Positions 1 to 9,165 are shown, numbered from the stretch's first letter. The stretch: DNA of 64,000 nt from Vreelandella venusta (GCF_007989605.1 NZ_BJUL01000008.1:62001-126000), one strand, 5' to 3'. Numbers and translations: made by a program. The notes: generated by a model not told the origin, from the letters alone.

Positions 1-1019
1 ATCACCCTAATGCCATGCGGCTTGCTGCCTTTACACATCAAGGCGAATTACTGTATGAAAATATCTACTATTCGGTGGGGGGCGGTTTTGTTGTTGAACA
101 AGCCCAGATGGATATGCCATTAGAGGACTTTGATGAGGCAACTATTCCCTATAACTTCGATACGGCTGAAGAGCTGCTAGCATTATGTAAAAAAGAGCAG
201 CTAAGTATTAGCCGTTTAATGCTAGAGAATGAGAAAGTATGGCGGACAGAAGACGAGGTCAGAAATGAGTTGTGGCGAATCTGGCAAGTCATGTGTGAGT
301 GCATCGACAATGGGTTAACCCATGAAGGAGTATTGCCGGGCGGGTTAAACGTGAAACGCAGGGCTAAGCTGTTGCATCAGCGGCTTTTAGCCGCTGAGCA
401 GAATGATTGCCTAATCGCATCGACGTTTTCCGCGATGGAGTGGGTCAATATTTTTGCGCTCGCGGTTAATGAAGAGAATGCCGCAGGAGGGCGCATGGTA
501 ACGGCGCCCACCAACGGCGCTGCAGGCATTATTCCCGCCGTGCTGCACTACTATATGAAATTTCAGCCCAACGCCTGCGAGAAAAACGTCGTGGATTTCC
601 TGCTAGCGGCAGGTGCCATTGGCATTCTCTGCAAGAAGAACGCGTCGATATCGGGGGCGGAAGTAGGCTGCCAAGGGGAAGTTGGCTCGGCATGCGCCAT
701 GGCGGCAGCTGGCTTAGCGGATGTGATGGGCGGAACGCCCGAGCAAGTAGAGCATGCGGCCGAAATCGGCCTGGAGCACAATTTAGGGTTAACCTGCGAC
801 CCGGTGGGAGGGCTGGTTCAAGTGCCTTGTATCGAACGCAATGCGATTGCCACCGTAAAAGCCATTAATGCAGCGCAAATGGCATTGCACGGTGATGGTA
901 CTCACTTTATATCGTTGGATAAGGTCATTCGCACTATGCGCGATACGGGGAGAGACATGCTTGATAAATATAAGGAAACTTCCAAAGGTGGACTGGCCGT
1001 TAATGCTATTGAATGTTAA
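1..1019 (+). CDS. sdaA: L-serine dehydratase (iron-sulfur), 5' end cut by window edge
   Basis: Deaminates L-serine to pyruvate and ammonia with a [4Fe-4S] cluster. The reading frame is open from the first bases (HPNAMRL..., a conserved stretch in the family), so the N-terminal roughly 120 residues lie outside the window. The remaining part has the conserved cysteine-bearing stretches [16 protein letters not shown] and [15 protein letters not shown] that ligate the cluster. The last codon before the stop (1014-1016) is Cys. In the family a C-terminal cysteine folds back to cap the active site, so this tail supports a functional enzyme. The next gene-like sequence is an oxidase remnant, and no operon partner is visible. 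Confidence 0.93.
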   Translation, partial: HPNAMRLAAFTHQGELLYENIYYSVGGGFVVEQAQMDMPLEDFDEATIPYNFDTAEELLALCKKEQLSISRLMLENEKVWRTEDEVRNELWRIWQVMCECIDNGLTHEGVLPGGLNVKRRAKLLHQRLLAAEQNDCLIASTFSAMEWVNIFALAVNEENAAGGRMVTAPTNGAAGIIPAVLHYYMKFQPNACEKNVVDFLLAAGAIGILCKKNASISGAEVGCQGEVGSACAMAAAGLADVMGGTPEQVEHAAEIGLEHNLGLTCDPVGGLVQVPCIERNAIATVKAINAAQMALHGDGTHFISLDKVIRTMRDTGRDMLDKYKETSKGGLAVNAIEC

Positions 1020-1297
1020 TCGCTAATGTATCTGGCAGGGTCGTTAAATCAACTGTCGTTTGAGTGCGTTGTTTTAACGCTACTTGCGATATCCAAGGCA
1101 TCTGAGTATATCCCCAGAACACCTGCACTGGTGCCCAATAGACGAGCCGTTTTCGGGGGAGGGGATTCAGTTGGTTTGACTACCTTTCACCATCCGGCAG
1201 TGGCCTGCCGTAAGTTCGTTCCTCAGGGGAAGTACTAACGCATCAGGCCTCTCGTGTTCTCGTTGGTCTCACACCACTCGGAGCGGTAGGGGTTACT
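1020..1297. other. gene-poor interval after sdaA
   Basis: No credible gene was recognised. A 70-codon open frame at 1026-1238 has no ribosome binding site and no family resemblance. The interval may be decayed sequence belonging to the oxidase remnant that follows. Confidence 0.4.
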
Positions 1298-1447
1298 GGT
1301 AAATACCCGCAAGTGCAGTTTGCATTTGGCCATCAACATCTAGGGGTGACTCAGGCGGCGATTACCGCCGAACTGGTCGCCGATCAACTGGCGGGGCGCC
1401 CTTCAGATATTAATTTGGCGCCTTTCCGAGTAGACCGTTTCGAGTAA
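1298..1447 (+). pseudogene. C-terminal remnant of a DadA-like FAD amino-acid oxidase/dehydrogenase
   Basis: The frame ending at the TAA at 1445-1447 reads GKYPQVQFAFGHQHLGVTQA, then an AELVADQLAGR stretch, and ends APFRVDRFE. This matches the closing part of glycine/D-amino acid oxidases of the DAO family: the FAFGHGHLG flavin-contact motif, a helix, and the terminal PFRVDRF. Only about 50 residues remain. The same frame is closed upstream by TAA at 1211 and has no start codon with a ribosome binding site, so the N-terminal FAD domain is gone. It is seen as a gene fragment; deletion during rearrangement between sdaA and the phn locus is inference. Confidence 0.72.
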
Positions 1448-1459
1448 TCTTAAACCTGG

Positions 1460-1488
1460 TCTGACACTATATTAATATTAGTGTCAGA
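1460..1488. repeat. 29-bp palindrome with 10-bp perfect arms
   Basis: TCTGACACTA (1460-1469) and TAGTGTCAGA (1479-1488) are exact inverted repeats around an AT-only 9-bp centre, starting 13 bp after the DadA remnant stop. There is no T-run beyond the stem, so it is not a typical terminator. It could be a dimeric-regulator operator or a recombination footprint. Confidence 0.6.
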
Positions 1489-1814
1489 TCAGATTTCCCT
1501 TTTGATAGCCTCTCTCCTTTCCTACATCTTTTAAGCCGCGTTGTCACCTTCAGTGCAATCTTCAGCACATAATGTATATCGAAACATGGCGTGTACTACC
1601 GATGCGTCCGGCTCTGGGGTTTTCTCCCGATAAAGCAGTGCCGATGAGCTCCCAGTAAGTAGAGAGCTCAGCTCGACTGATAGTTTCCAAGAAGAGCGTG
1701 TTTGATAGGAGCAAAACCAATCAGAACGCCAACGCGTTAACTGGATAATAAAGTTAACGTGCATACCTTAATGCTGCTCTCGAATACTTGTTAGATAAAT
1801 TATTATTAGGGTAT
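1489..1814. other. intergenic stretch downstream of phnP
   Basis: Nothing convincing was seen. A 77-codon minus-strand open frame (1531-1764) shows no domain resemblance and no ribosome binding site. The end of the minus-strand phn transcript must lie here, but no clear intrinsic terminator was found. Confidence 0.35.
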
Positions 1815-2576
1815 TTATGGCCAATTATCGAGCGTATCTCCATCTTGAGCAATGCGCACTTTGAGTGGCAGATCCATAGGTTTCAGCAGGCGCTCAGCGT
1901 CAAGCTCATGGCTGATATGAGTGAGGTAGGCCCGGGGTGGATTTAGCCGAGTGATAATATCTAGCGCTTGAGTAATTGTGTTGTGATTTCGAGGTGTCGC
2001 GTAGGAAGCTGGGTGGCAGGCATCCAGTACTACCACGTCAGGTTGCCAGCTGTTTAGAAAGCGCTCCGTTTCTACCGGCAAACCGAAAGTGTCGGTGAGA
2101 TACGCAAGCCTTGTACCGCCATCATCAAGACAATAGCCCAGTGTTGGCTTGGAGTGTTTGAGCGGCACAGGCGTCACTGTCAGACTATCGAACTTGATCG
2201 TTCTGAATGGTTTGAGCCCGGGCTGAAAATCCAGTATCCCAGAATTTCGATGCAAATCTGCGCAGCCCTGGGCGTCCTTGGGTCCATAAACCGGAATCGG
2301 CTCTCCGCAACCCCAGCGCAAATGAAAAAGGCCTTGAACATGGTCGGCATGATAATGCGTGATTAAGAATGCCGCAGGTCGTTCCATCTCGCAGCTAAGT
2401 GCCAGATCCATACGTCCGGCGTCAAGCAGGTAACGCTTGCCGTCGACCCTGACCTCCGCCGAGCAGGGGCTGCGCTGTAAGCTGGTGAACACCCTGGCTC
2501 GGTTACAGGCCACACAGTTGCATCCAAAGCGTGGTACCTGAGCGCTGTCGCCGGTACCATTAAATCGAAACTCCAT
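1815..2576 (-). CDS. phnP: phosphoribosyl 1,2-cyclic phosphodiesterase PhnP
   Basis: Metallo-beta-lactamase-fold enzyme that opens the 5-phosphoribosyl 1,2-cyclic phosphate left by C-P lyase, giving ribose 1,5-bisphosphate for PhnN. 253 residues, the usual size. The metal motif HYHADH is at residues 74-79. The N-terminal cysteines C19, C21 and C24 match the structural zinc site known in PhnP. It is the last gene of the minus-strand phn cluster, 32 bp after phnN. In E. coli phnO sits between phnN and phnP; here it is absent. Confidence 0.93.
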   Translation of the reverse strand: MEFRFNGTGDSAQVPRFGCNCVACNRARVFTSLQRSPCSAEVRVDGKRYLLDAGRMDLALSCEMERPAAFLITHYHADHVQGLFHLRWGCGEPIPVYGPKDAQGCADLHRNSGILDFQPGLKPFRTIKFDSLTVTPVPLKHSKPTLGYCLDDGGTRLAYLTDTFGLPVETERFLNSWQPDVVVLDACHPASYATPRNHNTITQALDIITRLNPPRAYLTHISHELDAERLLKPMDLPLKVRIAQDGDTLDNWP

Positions 2577-2608
2577 CGATAGTTCCCCTGCTATAGCTTC
2601 CCTGGATT

Positions 2609-3169
2609 CTATAACTTGGACGAAAAGCGTCCCTCGATCACCGCTGTCAGTGCCGCGAGGCTATCTGAAAGCTTTCCGCCATTGTCGACTCGGGCGATCT
2701 CAGGAAAAGACTCGGCCAGTTCGCGCTCCATTGCGTGGTGGCGTCTGAGCCGGTGTTCGACTTCGCAGGGCGATTCTCGCCCACGTTCAATTAGCCGACG
2801 ACGCAGCACTTCGGCAGGCGCAGTGATCACTACTGGAAGCAGCGCCTCACCGAAACGATCGTACGCCTTCGGTAAGGCTCGGCGGCTACCGTTAAGTAGC
2901 ACGATGGCATTTTTGGCAAGCCACGACTCAACCTCCACGCCAACGCCATAATTTAAGTTGTGAGCATGCCAGTCGAGGCACAGTAGGCCAGATTCGCGAC
3001 GCACCGCGAATTCGGCATTGCTGAGTGACACGCAGTCTTCATCCATGCCACTTTCCCGAGTGAGATAGCGGTGGGCAACGACCCACTCGGGGTGAGCGCG
3101 GCGTGCGGCCTGTAGCAAGCTGTCCTTGCCCACGCCGCTAGCACCGATCAAATAGACCAGTCGTCCCAT
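2609..3169 (-). CDS. phnN: ribose 1,5-bisphosphate phosphokinase PhnN
   Basis: Phosphorylates ribose 1,5-bisphosphate to PRPP, the last step in recovering the sugar moiety after phosphonate cleavage. Guanylate-kinase-like fold with Walker A GASGVGKDS at residues 9-17. The start chosen is the ATG at 3169, which overlaps the phnM stop as TAATG. It gives 187 residues, close to the E. coli length; an in-frame start 27 bp upstream would add nine residues inside phnM. The overlap implies translational coupling. Confidence 0.92.
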   Translation of the reverse strand: MGRLVYLIGASGVGKDSLLQAARRAHPEWVVAHRYLTRESGMDEDCVSLSNAEFAVRRESGLLCLDWHAHNLNYGVGVEVESWLAKNAIVLLNGSRRALPKAYDRFGEALLPVVITAPAEVLRRRLIERGRESPCEVEHRLRRHHAMERELAESFPEIARVDNGGKLSDSLAALTAVIEGRFSSKL

Positions 3170-4320
3170 TAGTGCACCTGTTTTCCAGCGCACCATACCC
3201 GCTGTACCAGCGGATGGCCGTCTACTTCTCGCACCCGAATCAAGTCCGCACGCAGCCCCTCACTGATGCGGCCACGGTCATCAAACCCGACCGCTTTGGC
3301 AGGATTACGCGAAGCGCAGGCCACAGCACGGGGTAGGTCATAGCCTCCCTCCATAGCGGCAATCTGGAAGACTGCGTCTAGAAGCGCAGCCGGGTAGTAG
3401 TCCGAAGAAAGAATATCAAGCACGCCATGGCGCACTAGCTCACTGGCGGCAATATTGCCGGAATGGGAGCCCCCACGTACCACATTAGGCGCACCCATCA
3501 TCACTGCCATACCGTTCTTATGTGAGGCTTTGGCAGCTTCCAGGGTAGTCGGAAATTCCGCTACTTTAGTGCCGTACTCAAGGCTTTCGGCCACATGCTC
3601 TACAGTGGCATCGTCGTGGCTGGCAAGCGCTAGACCACGCTCATGGCAGGCTTGAGAAATTGCTTTACGGTAGGCGCTTGAATATTGAGTGCTAAAGCCC
3701 TGTTGACGCTCGATGAACGCATCGAGGCTGGCATCATCGAAGCCGTGCTTGCCCTTGTAGTACACTCGGTAGGCGTCGAAGCTGGCAAACTGACGTTGCC
3801 CTGGCGAGTGATCCATCAAAGATACCAAGCCAAGCTCAGGAGTGTCCGCAAGGGACTGAAAGCGTGCCAGCGTATCTGGGTGGCAAACCTCGCAGCGTAG
3901 ATGTAAACGGTGGTCTACGCGGGCCATGCCGTTGCGGTTGATCTCGGTCAGGGCCTCAACCATCTGATGCAACGCATTCTGACGCATGCTGTGGTCATCC
4001 ACGTCACCAATGGACACCGCATCAAATACCGTGGTGATCCCGCTCGCTGCCATCTGCGCATCGTGGGCCAAGGCCGCTGATCGCGGTGGCCACGATACTT
4101 TAGGCCGTGGCTGAAAGTATTTTTCCATATTATCAGTGTGCAGCTCGATCAACCCGGGGATCAGCAGGTCGCCTGCGCAATCGATAGCACCTGGCAGTGT
4201 ACTAAGCCCACGTTCAACGGCCATGATCATCCCGTCCTTGATGACAAGGCTGCCATGGACTATGTCATCTTCGAGTACTAGGCGAGCGTTGGTCAGAATC
4301 TGGTTATTGGCACCCATCAC
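3169..4320 (-). CDS. phnM: alpha-D-ribose 1-methylphosphonate 5-triphosphate diphosphatase PhnM
   Basis: Amidohydrolase-superfamily enzyme that removes pyrophosphate from ribose 1-alkylphosphonate 5-triphosphate, preparing the substrate of PhnJ. 383 residues, close to the family norm. Metal-binding motif HTDN at residues 61-64, followed by the conserved FQPRPKVSW, DHSPGQRQF, SHDDAT and SSDYYPA blocks. Its start overlaps the phnL end by 4 bp and its stop overlaps the phnN start, so L, M and N are tightly coupled. Confidence 0.96.
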   Translation of the reverse strand: MMGANNQILTNARLVLEDDIVHGSLVIKDGMIMAVERGLSTLPGAIDCAGDLLIPGLIELHTDNMEKYFQPRPKVSWPPRSAALAHDAQMAASGITTVFDAVSIGDVDDHSMRQNALHQMVEALTEINRNGMARVDHRLHLRCEVCHPDTLARFQSLADTPELGLVSLMDHSPGQRQFASFDAYRVYYKGKHGFDDASLDAFIERQQGFSTQYSSAYRKAISQACHERGLALASHDDATVEHVAESLEYGTKVAEFPTTLEAAKASHKNGMAVMMGAPNVVRGGSHSGNIAASELVRHGVLDILSSDYYPAALLDAVFQIAAMEGGYDLPRAVACASRNPAKAVGFDDRGRISEGLRADLIRVREVDGHPLVQRVWCAGKQVH

Positions 4321-5123
4321 AGCGCCTCCTTGGTATCACTTTTCCCTGCCGGCGATGTAGCAAAGGCGCTAGCTGATGCTTGACCCGAGTCAGCGTCTGA
4401 GAACAGAGTGTCACTTGAACGCAACATATGGTTTTCCAATGGCAGCAGACGGTCGGCGACGCGATCGCGAACATCTTCGTCGTGAAAGATACCCAGCATT
4501 GCACTGCCGCGAGCTTTGGCTTCCAGAATCAGCTCGACCACGACATCGCGATTAGCGCTATCCAGAGAGGCGGTAGGCTCGTCCAACAGCAGCAGCGGAT
4601 GCTCTGCGATAAAGCCTCGGGCAATGTTGACGCGTTGTTGCTCGCCCCCTGAAAAGGTCCCAGGAGCCAGGCTCCACAGTCGCTCAGGGAGGTTGAGCCG
4701 GGCTAGTAGCGCTTCGGCACGACTGCGCGCTTCGTTTACCTCACAGCCTCTAGACAGTAGAGGCTCCATGACTACTTCTCGCGCAGAGACCCGTGGCACT
4801 ACACGCAGAAACTGGCTTACATAGCCAATCACATCGCGACGCAAGACATGCCACGCATGCGCAGGCAGGTCTGAAAGTTCCAGTTCACTGTCATCGAAGT
4901 GCAGCGTCAATCGGCCACCGGAGACGCGATAATTGCCATTAACCATTTTCAGCAAGGTACTTTTGCCGATACCGCTACGTCCGGCTAGCACAAGACATTC
5001 GCCTGGTACTAGGCTTAGTTCAAGGCCGCGCATCACGGTAAGTTGCTGGCCACCCTGAGCATGTAGTATGAAAGACTTGTCGAGCGACGATGCGCTCAGA
5101 AAGACTTGTTTGTTCGCCATCAT
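4317..5123 (-). CDS. phnL: C-P lyase system ABC-type ATPase PhnL
   Basis: ABC-type nucleotide-binding subunit of the C-P lyase machinery; in E. coli PhnL with PhnI/G/H makes the alpha-D-ribose 1-phosphonate triphosphate intermediate. Walker A GRSGIGKST at residues 48-56, ABC signature FSGGEQQR at 157-164, Walker B LLLLDEP at 177-183. At 268 residues it is longer than the roughly 226 of E. coli, partly through a low-complexity Ser/Ala-rich tail that shows no motif. It starts 40 bp after phnK and overlaps phnM. Confidence 0.94.
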   Translation of the reverse strand: MMANKQVFLSASSLDKSFILHAQGGQQLTVMRGLELSLVPGECLVLAGRSGIGKSTLLKMVNGNYRVSGGRLTLHFDDSELELSDLPAHAWHVLRRDVIGYVSQFLRVVPRVSAREVVMEPLLSRGCEVNEARSRAEALLARLNLPERLWSLAPGTFSGGEQQRVNIARGFIAEHPLLLLDEPTASLDSANRDVVVELILEAKARGSAMLGIFHDEDVRDRVADRLLPLENHMLRSSDTLFSDADSGQASASAFATSPAGKSDTKEAL

Positions 5124-5163
5124 AGCGGGCTCCTCAACGTAAAATCCTGAGAGTGGGCACGGT

Positions 5164-5982
5164 TCATGGTGTCAGCACCGATGACACGAGTAGCTGGGTG
5201 TAATCGTGCTGTGGGTCGTCTAGGATCTGGTCGGTTAGCCCAGCTTCCACTACTCGTCCACGGCGCATCACCATCAGTCTGTGGGCCAGCAGTCGTGCAA
5301 CCGCTAGGTCATGAGTAACCAGAATCACTGAGAGACCAAGCTCCCGGGTCAAGGTGCGTAGCATGTCGAGAAGGCGTGCTTGGACTGAGACATCGAGGCC
5401 ACCGGTGGGCTCATCCATAAACACGAGGCGGGGTTCGGTCACCAGCGTGCGGGCAATCTGCAGGCGTTGTTGCATGCCTCCCGAGAACGTTTGTGGCGCA
5501 TCATCGATGCGGCGTGGGTCTAATTCTACTCGCCCCATCCAGTCCTGGCTGGCGTCCCGCAGGTTACCGTAATGGCGTTGCCCCAGTGCCATCAGGCGCT
5601 CGCTAATGTTGGCCCCAGCGGATACTCCTAGGCGCAAGCCATCACGAGGGTTCTGGTGCACAAGGCCCCACTCGAGACGCAACAGTGCCCGACGCCGAGC
5701 CTCACTAATGGCGTAAAGATCAAACTCATCTTTTGCCTCAACAGCTGCAGTGCCGAATGGCTCCGGGCGGTGGTAAATCACTTGACCGTTATCGGGCTTT
5801 TCAAGCCCTGATAACACCCTCAGTAGGGTCGACTTACCAGAGCCTGATTCACCGACGATGCCGAGTACTTCACCTTGGTGCAGGGTGAAATCGATGTCCT
5901 GGCAACCCTGGTTGGGGCCGTATAAACGCGTAATGTCGCGCGCTTCAAGAAGGGCAGGGCGAGTAAGCTGTGGGCGCTTCAT
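5164..5982 (-). CDS. phnK: C-P lyase complex ABC-type ATPase PhnK
   Basis: ATPase that docks on the PhnGHIJ core complex through PhnJ. Walker A GESGSGKST at residues 44-52, signature FSGGMQQR, Walker B LVFMDEPTGGLD and the H-loop VTHD are intact. 272 residues, slightly longer than usual. The start overlaps the phnJ end by 4 bp, implying coupled translation. It resembles dipeptide-transporter ATPases, but its place between phnJ and phnL fixes the assignment. Confidence 0.95.
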   Translation of the reverse strand: MKRPQLTRPALLEARDITRLYGPNQGCQDIDFTLHQGEVLGIVGESGSGKSTLLRVLSGLEKPDNGQVIYHRPEPFGTAAVEAKDEFDLYAISEARRRALLRLEWGLVHQNPRDGLRLGVSAGANISERLMALGQRHYGNLRDASQDWMGRVELDPRRIDDAPQTFSGGMQQRLQIARTLVTEPRLVFMDEPTGGLDVSVQARLLDMLRTLTRELGLSVILVTHDLAVARLLAHRLMVMRRGRVVEAGLTDQILDDPQHDYTQLLVSSVLTP

Positions 5983-6845
5983 GCCACCTCCTCGTGGCGA
6001 TCTTGGCAGTAGTCCGTATCCGAGCAGACGAACATCCGTCCTCCCTGATCGTCGGTGATAACTTCGTCAAGGTAGCTATCGGTAGCCCCGCACAAAGCGC
6101 ACGGTTCCCCCCAGGTCTGGACCTCAAACGGATGATCTTCGAAATCTAAGCTCTTAACCCGTGTGTACGGCGGAATGGCATACAGGCGCTTTTCGCGGCC
6201 CGCGCCGAACAGCATTAGCGCTTCGCTCATGTTGAGCTTGGGGTTATCAAATTTGGGAATCGGTGAGGGGTCCATAACATAGCGATCAGCGACCTTGACC
6301 GGATAGGCATAAGTTGTCGCGATATGTCCATGACGGGCAATGTCTTCGTAGAGTTTGACGTGCATCACGCCATACTCTTCAAGGCCATGCATTATTCGGG
6401 TTTCCTCTTCGCTTGGCTCAATAAATCGCAGCGGTTCTGGGATGGGCACCTGGAATACTAGAATTTGGCCTTTCGTCAAGGCTTGTTCGGGGATTCTGTG
6501 GCGGGTCTGGATCACACTGGCCTCCCCGGTTCGGGTCGTCGTCTCGACCCCAGCCACACGCTCGAAAAAAGTACGAATACTGACGGCGTTGGTGGTGTCG
6601 TCGGCGCCTTGGTCAATCACTTTAAGCACATCATCAGCGCCAAGGATGCTAGCGGTAAGCTGCATGCCCCCCGTACCCCATCCGTAAGGCATTGGCATTT
6701 CTCGGCCGCCGAAAGGGACCTGATAGCCGGGAATCGCGACTGCCTTGAGCAGCGCGCGGCGGATCATGCGTTTAGTTTGCTCGTCGAGATAGGCGAAGTT
6801 GTAGCCGCTATAAACATTGTCGGCTTTGTCATTACTGGCGTTCAT
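5979..6845 (-). CDS. phnJ: alpha-D-ribose 1-methylphosphonate 5-phosphate C-P lyase PhnJ
   Basis: Radical-SAM enzyme that breaks the carbon-phosphorus bond, releasing an alkane such as methane and ribose cyclic phosphate. The four conserved cysteines are C249, C252, C274 and C280 (CALC and CSDTDYC), equivalent to C241, C244, C266 and C272 of E. coli. The glycyl-radical residue is G40 in AVAIPGYQ. The start chosen is the ATG at 6845, with a GGAG-type site about 10 bp upstream and 288 residues; a start at 6902 would add 19 non-conserved residues. It overlaps the phnI end by 14 bp. Confidence 0.96.
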   Translation of the reverse strand: MNASNDKADNVYSGYNFAYLDEQTKRMIRRALLKAVAIPGYQVPFGGREMPMPYGWGTGGMQLTASILGADDVLKVIDQGADDTTNAVSIRTFFERVAGVETTTRTGEASVIQTRHRIPEQALTKGQILVFQVPIPEPLRFIEPSEEETRIMHGLEEYGVMHVKLYEDIARHGHIATTYAYPVKVADRYVMDPSPIPKFDNPKLNMSEALMLFGAGREKRLYAIPPYTRVKSLDFEDHPFEVQTWGEPCALCGATDSYLDEVITDDQGGRMFVCSDTDYCQDRHEEVA

Positions 6846-7947
6846 TTCGGACGCTCCTGCTGGGAAGGCGAGAGTCTGCAGATTCTTGAGTGGTGTGTTC
6901 ACGACGCAGGCGACGCAGCAGCTCTAACTCCGACTGGAAATCGACGTAATGCGGCAGTTTCAAGTGAGAAACAAAGCCGGAGGCTTCAACATTGTCGGCG
7001 TGAGCTAGTACGAACTCTGCCTGCTGGGCAGGGCCTTGAATCGGCTCACCCAGTTCTTCCGCGCGCAACGCGCGATCGACCAGCGCCATGGCCATGGTTT
7101 TGCGCTCGTTACGGCCAAAGGCCAAACCATAGCCGCGAGTAAACTGAGGCGCCTTTTCACGGCTGCCGCCAAACTGATTGATCATCTGGCATTCGCTAAC
7201 GACGATCTCCCCGATACAGACGGGGCCATCAAAGCCTTCCACCTCAATTTCCACTTCGACGGTGCCTTGACGAATCTCTCCAGCGAAAGGATGGTTGCGG
7301 CCGTAGCCACGTTGGGTCGAATAGCCCAGTGCTAGTAGATATCCTTCGTCGCCGCGCGCCAGCATTTGCAGGCGAGTAGCCCGATCAACTGGGAAGTCGG
7401 GTGGATCCTGAGTGATGTCGTAAGGCACGGCACCATCATCAACCTCTTGTTCAATCAACCCTTCGGCATCAAGGGCATCGAGTATTTGCGGGCAGGCTTT
7501 TAGCCCAGCCTCGGCGCGCGCTGGGTCGGGGATCTCGCCCTCTGCCAGCAGCATGAAGTCAAGTAGACGGTGGGTGTAGTCGTAGGTAGGCCCAAGAACT
7601 TGGCCTCCGGGGACATCCTTAAAAGCGGCACTGATACGGCGCTCTACCTGCATGTCACTTGTCTTGAGTGGGGTGCTATCGGCCAGCCTTGGTAAGGTAG
7701 TGCGATAGGCGCGCAGCAGAAAGACTGCTTCCGTCAGATCACCGCTGGCTTGCTTTAATGCCAAAGCAGCGAGTTCAGGGTCATGCAGTGAAGCCTCAGC
7801 CATGACGCGATCCACGGCGAGGCCGAGCTGACGACAAACCTGGTCAACGCTAAGCTCGGGCTGTGCTCGGTCGCCTCGACGGCGGTCTGCCATCCACTGA
7901 TGGGCGTTGGCGATGGCCTGTTCGCCACCTTTTACAGCAACGTACAT
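6832..7947 (-). CDS. phnI: C-P lyase core complex subunit PhnI
   Basis: Subunit of the PhnGHIJ core; with G, H and L it forms the nucleosidase/ribosyl-transfer activity that attaches the phosphonate to ribose triphosphate. 371 residues against about 354 in E. coli, with conserved YVAVKGGEQAI at the start and a GYGLAFGRNERK stretch. Its start overlaps the phnH stop as TAATG and its end overlaps the phnJ start, so the core subunits are translationally coupled. Confidence 0.95.
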   Translation of the reverse strand: MYVAVKGGEQAIANAHQWMADRRRGDRAQPELSVDQVCRQLGLAVDRVMAEASLHDPELAALALKQASGDLTEAVFLLRAYRTTLPRLADSTPLKTSDMQVERRISAAFKDVPGGQVLGPTYDYTHRLLDFMLLAEGEIPDPARAEAGLKACPQILDALDAEGLIEQEVDDGAVPYDITQDPPDFPVDRATRLQMLARGDEGYLLALGYSTQRGYGRNHPFAGEIRQGTVEVEIEVEGFDGPVCIGEIVVSECQMINQFGGSREKAPQFTRGYGLAFGRNERKTMAMALVDRALRAEELGEPIQGPAQQAEFVLAHADNVEASGFVSHLKLPHYVDFQSELELLRRLRREHTTQESADSRLPSRSVRNERQ

Positions 7948-8666
7948 TAGGCGTTCTCCTCTGCACAGACAGCTGCTTGATCCATTGAAGCCATGCCGGC
8001 TAGAGGCTCTATACGAGTGCTACGCGGAATCGCAACTAGGCGCTCTGAGCAGGTCAAAATAGTGTCTAGTCCGCGGGGAAAGCTGCCGCTATTAGCCTTC
8101 AAACGTGTCATTAACACCTCGGCAGAAGCATCTAGCTCGAGCATTCGCGTATCGGCAATACCAGGGCCGCTCAGGCGCCAGCAGCCAGTGTTATTGCTGG
8201 GTTGTCCTTTGGCGTTGGCCAATGTCTCCAATACCACCAACAGGGTTGTGCTGCGGTCCGGGTGAGTGTCGCTGCCTTCGGCGAAGCTTGGCAGGTCCTG
8301 ACAACTCTGCGATGTTAGTAGGGCGAAGTCGGCCTGGTCGGCCTGGGTCACAATGCGTGCCCCTGTATGGAAAGCGATAGCCTCTGCCATGCCATCACGA
8401 TTCAGCTCGTTGGAGATCCATATCCGCGAGTCCAGGTCGCACAGTGCTAGGAGTACTCCCCAGGCAGCGCGTGACAAGCCAACGCCTTCAGGTAGGGGCG
8501 AGAGACTAACTTCCTCAATGGTGCCGGGTTCAGCCATAGCGCTTAGCAGTTGGCGGAATAAGCGTTGGCCATGGTGAACAGCGTCATCAAGGGCTGGCCA
8601 GTCATGCGGCCTTAGATCATGCGATCGCTGATCGTGAGGCTCGGCACTTGTTAAAATATGCTGCAT
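7947..8666 (-). CDS. phnH: C-P lyase core complex subunit PhnH
   Basis: Structural and catalytic-core subunit of PhnGHIJ. 239 residues, longer than the roughly 194 of E. coli; part of the excess is an N-terminal His/Asp-rich leader before PALDDAVHHGQRLFR, where the conserved region begins. It lies 2 bp from phnG and overlaps phnI. No internal Met with a better ribosome site was found, so the long start is kept. Confidence 0.92.
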   Translation of the reverse strand: MQHILTSAEPHDQRSHDLRPHDWPALDDAVHHGQRLFRQLLSAMAEPGTIEEVSLSPLPEGVGLSRAAWGVLLALCDLDSRIWISNELNRDGMAEAIAFHTGARIVTQADQADFALLTSQSCQDLPSFAEGSDTHPDRSTTLLVVLETLANAKGQPSNNTGCWRLSGPGIADTRMLELDASAEVLMTRLKANSGSFPRGLDTILTCSERLVAIPRSTRIEPLAGMASMDQAAVCAEENA

Positions 8667-8668
8667 GG

Positions 8669-9118
8669 CTACTCCCCGCGTACCATTGTAAAAAAGTCAA
8701 CTCGAGTTGCGGCGGCGGTCTGAGAACGCTCGATACGCTCATCAGCCAGCGACTGGGAAAGTGGTTCGATCAGCTCTTCATCAATGCGATGAGCCCAGTG
8801 TTGTTGTCGAGCACAGGCATCGATCAGAGCGATCAGCTCGGCGTGTTCATGGCTACGCCCAGCAACCCATCCATGGCCTAATCCACCGCCACCGGGAGTA
8901 TCGTCATCCAGGGCCACGCTGGCGCGTGTCACGGTCATTTCCCCAAGGTTGAAAGCGTTGCCTGAACCGCCCATGCGACCACGCACCATCACCATGCCGG
9001 TTTCCGGGCCTCGAACGCAGCGGTATCGCACTTGGATGCCGAGCACAGCCCAGCTCTCACAAAGGCGTTTGGTGGGCGTCAGCGCAAGAATGCGGTGACG
9101 TTGTTCAGGAGTCATCAT
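8669..9118 (-). CDS. phnG: C-P lyase core complex subunit PhnG
   Basis: Small subunit of the PhnGHIJ complex. 149 residues, as in E. coli, with the conserved GSGNAFNLGEMTVTR and G-x-GYxxGR-like (GHGWVAGRSHEHAEL) segments. It begins the tightly overlapped G-H-I-J-K-L-M-N run. The 47 bp between it and phnF hold a candidate PhnF operator (9140-9151), so the catalytic genes may have their own regulated promoter. Confidence 0.94.
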   Translation of the reverse strand: MMTPEQRHRILALTPTKRLCESWAVLGIQVRYRCVRGPETGMVMVRGRMGGSGNAFNLGEMTVTRASVALDDDTPGGGGLGHGWVAGRSHEHAELIALIDACARQQHWAHRIDEELIEPLSQSLADERIERSQTAAATRVDFFTMVRGE

Positions 9119-9139
9119 GATTCCTCATCGTTGTCAGTT

Positions 9140-9151
9140 TGGTGTAGACCA
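9140..9151. promoter_or_regulatory. candidate PhnF operator upstream of phnG
   Basis: TGGTGTAGACCA is an imperfect 12-bp palindrome in the phnF-phnG gap. It differs at one position from TGGTATAGACCA, the operator reported for mycobacterial PhnF. Site identity is inferred from similarity and position only. Confidence 0.5.
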
Positions 9152-9165
9152 GATATTTGTCAGTG

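Noticed and set aside
1026..1238. 70-codon open frame after sdaA
   Set aside because: No ribosome binding site, no recognisable protein pattern, and it runs into decayed sequence.
1531..1764. 77-codon minus-strand open frame downstream of phnP
   Set aside because: Irregular composition, no ribosome site, no family resemblance.
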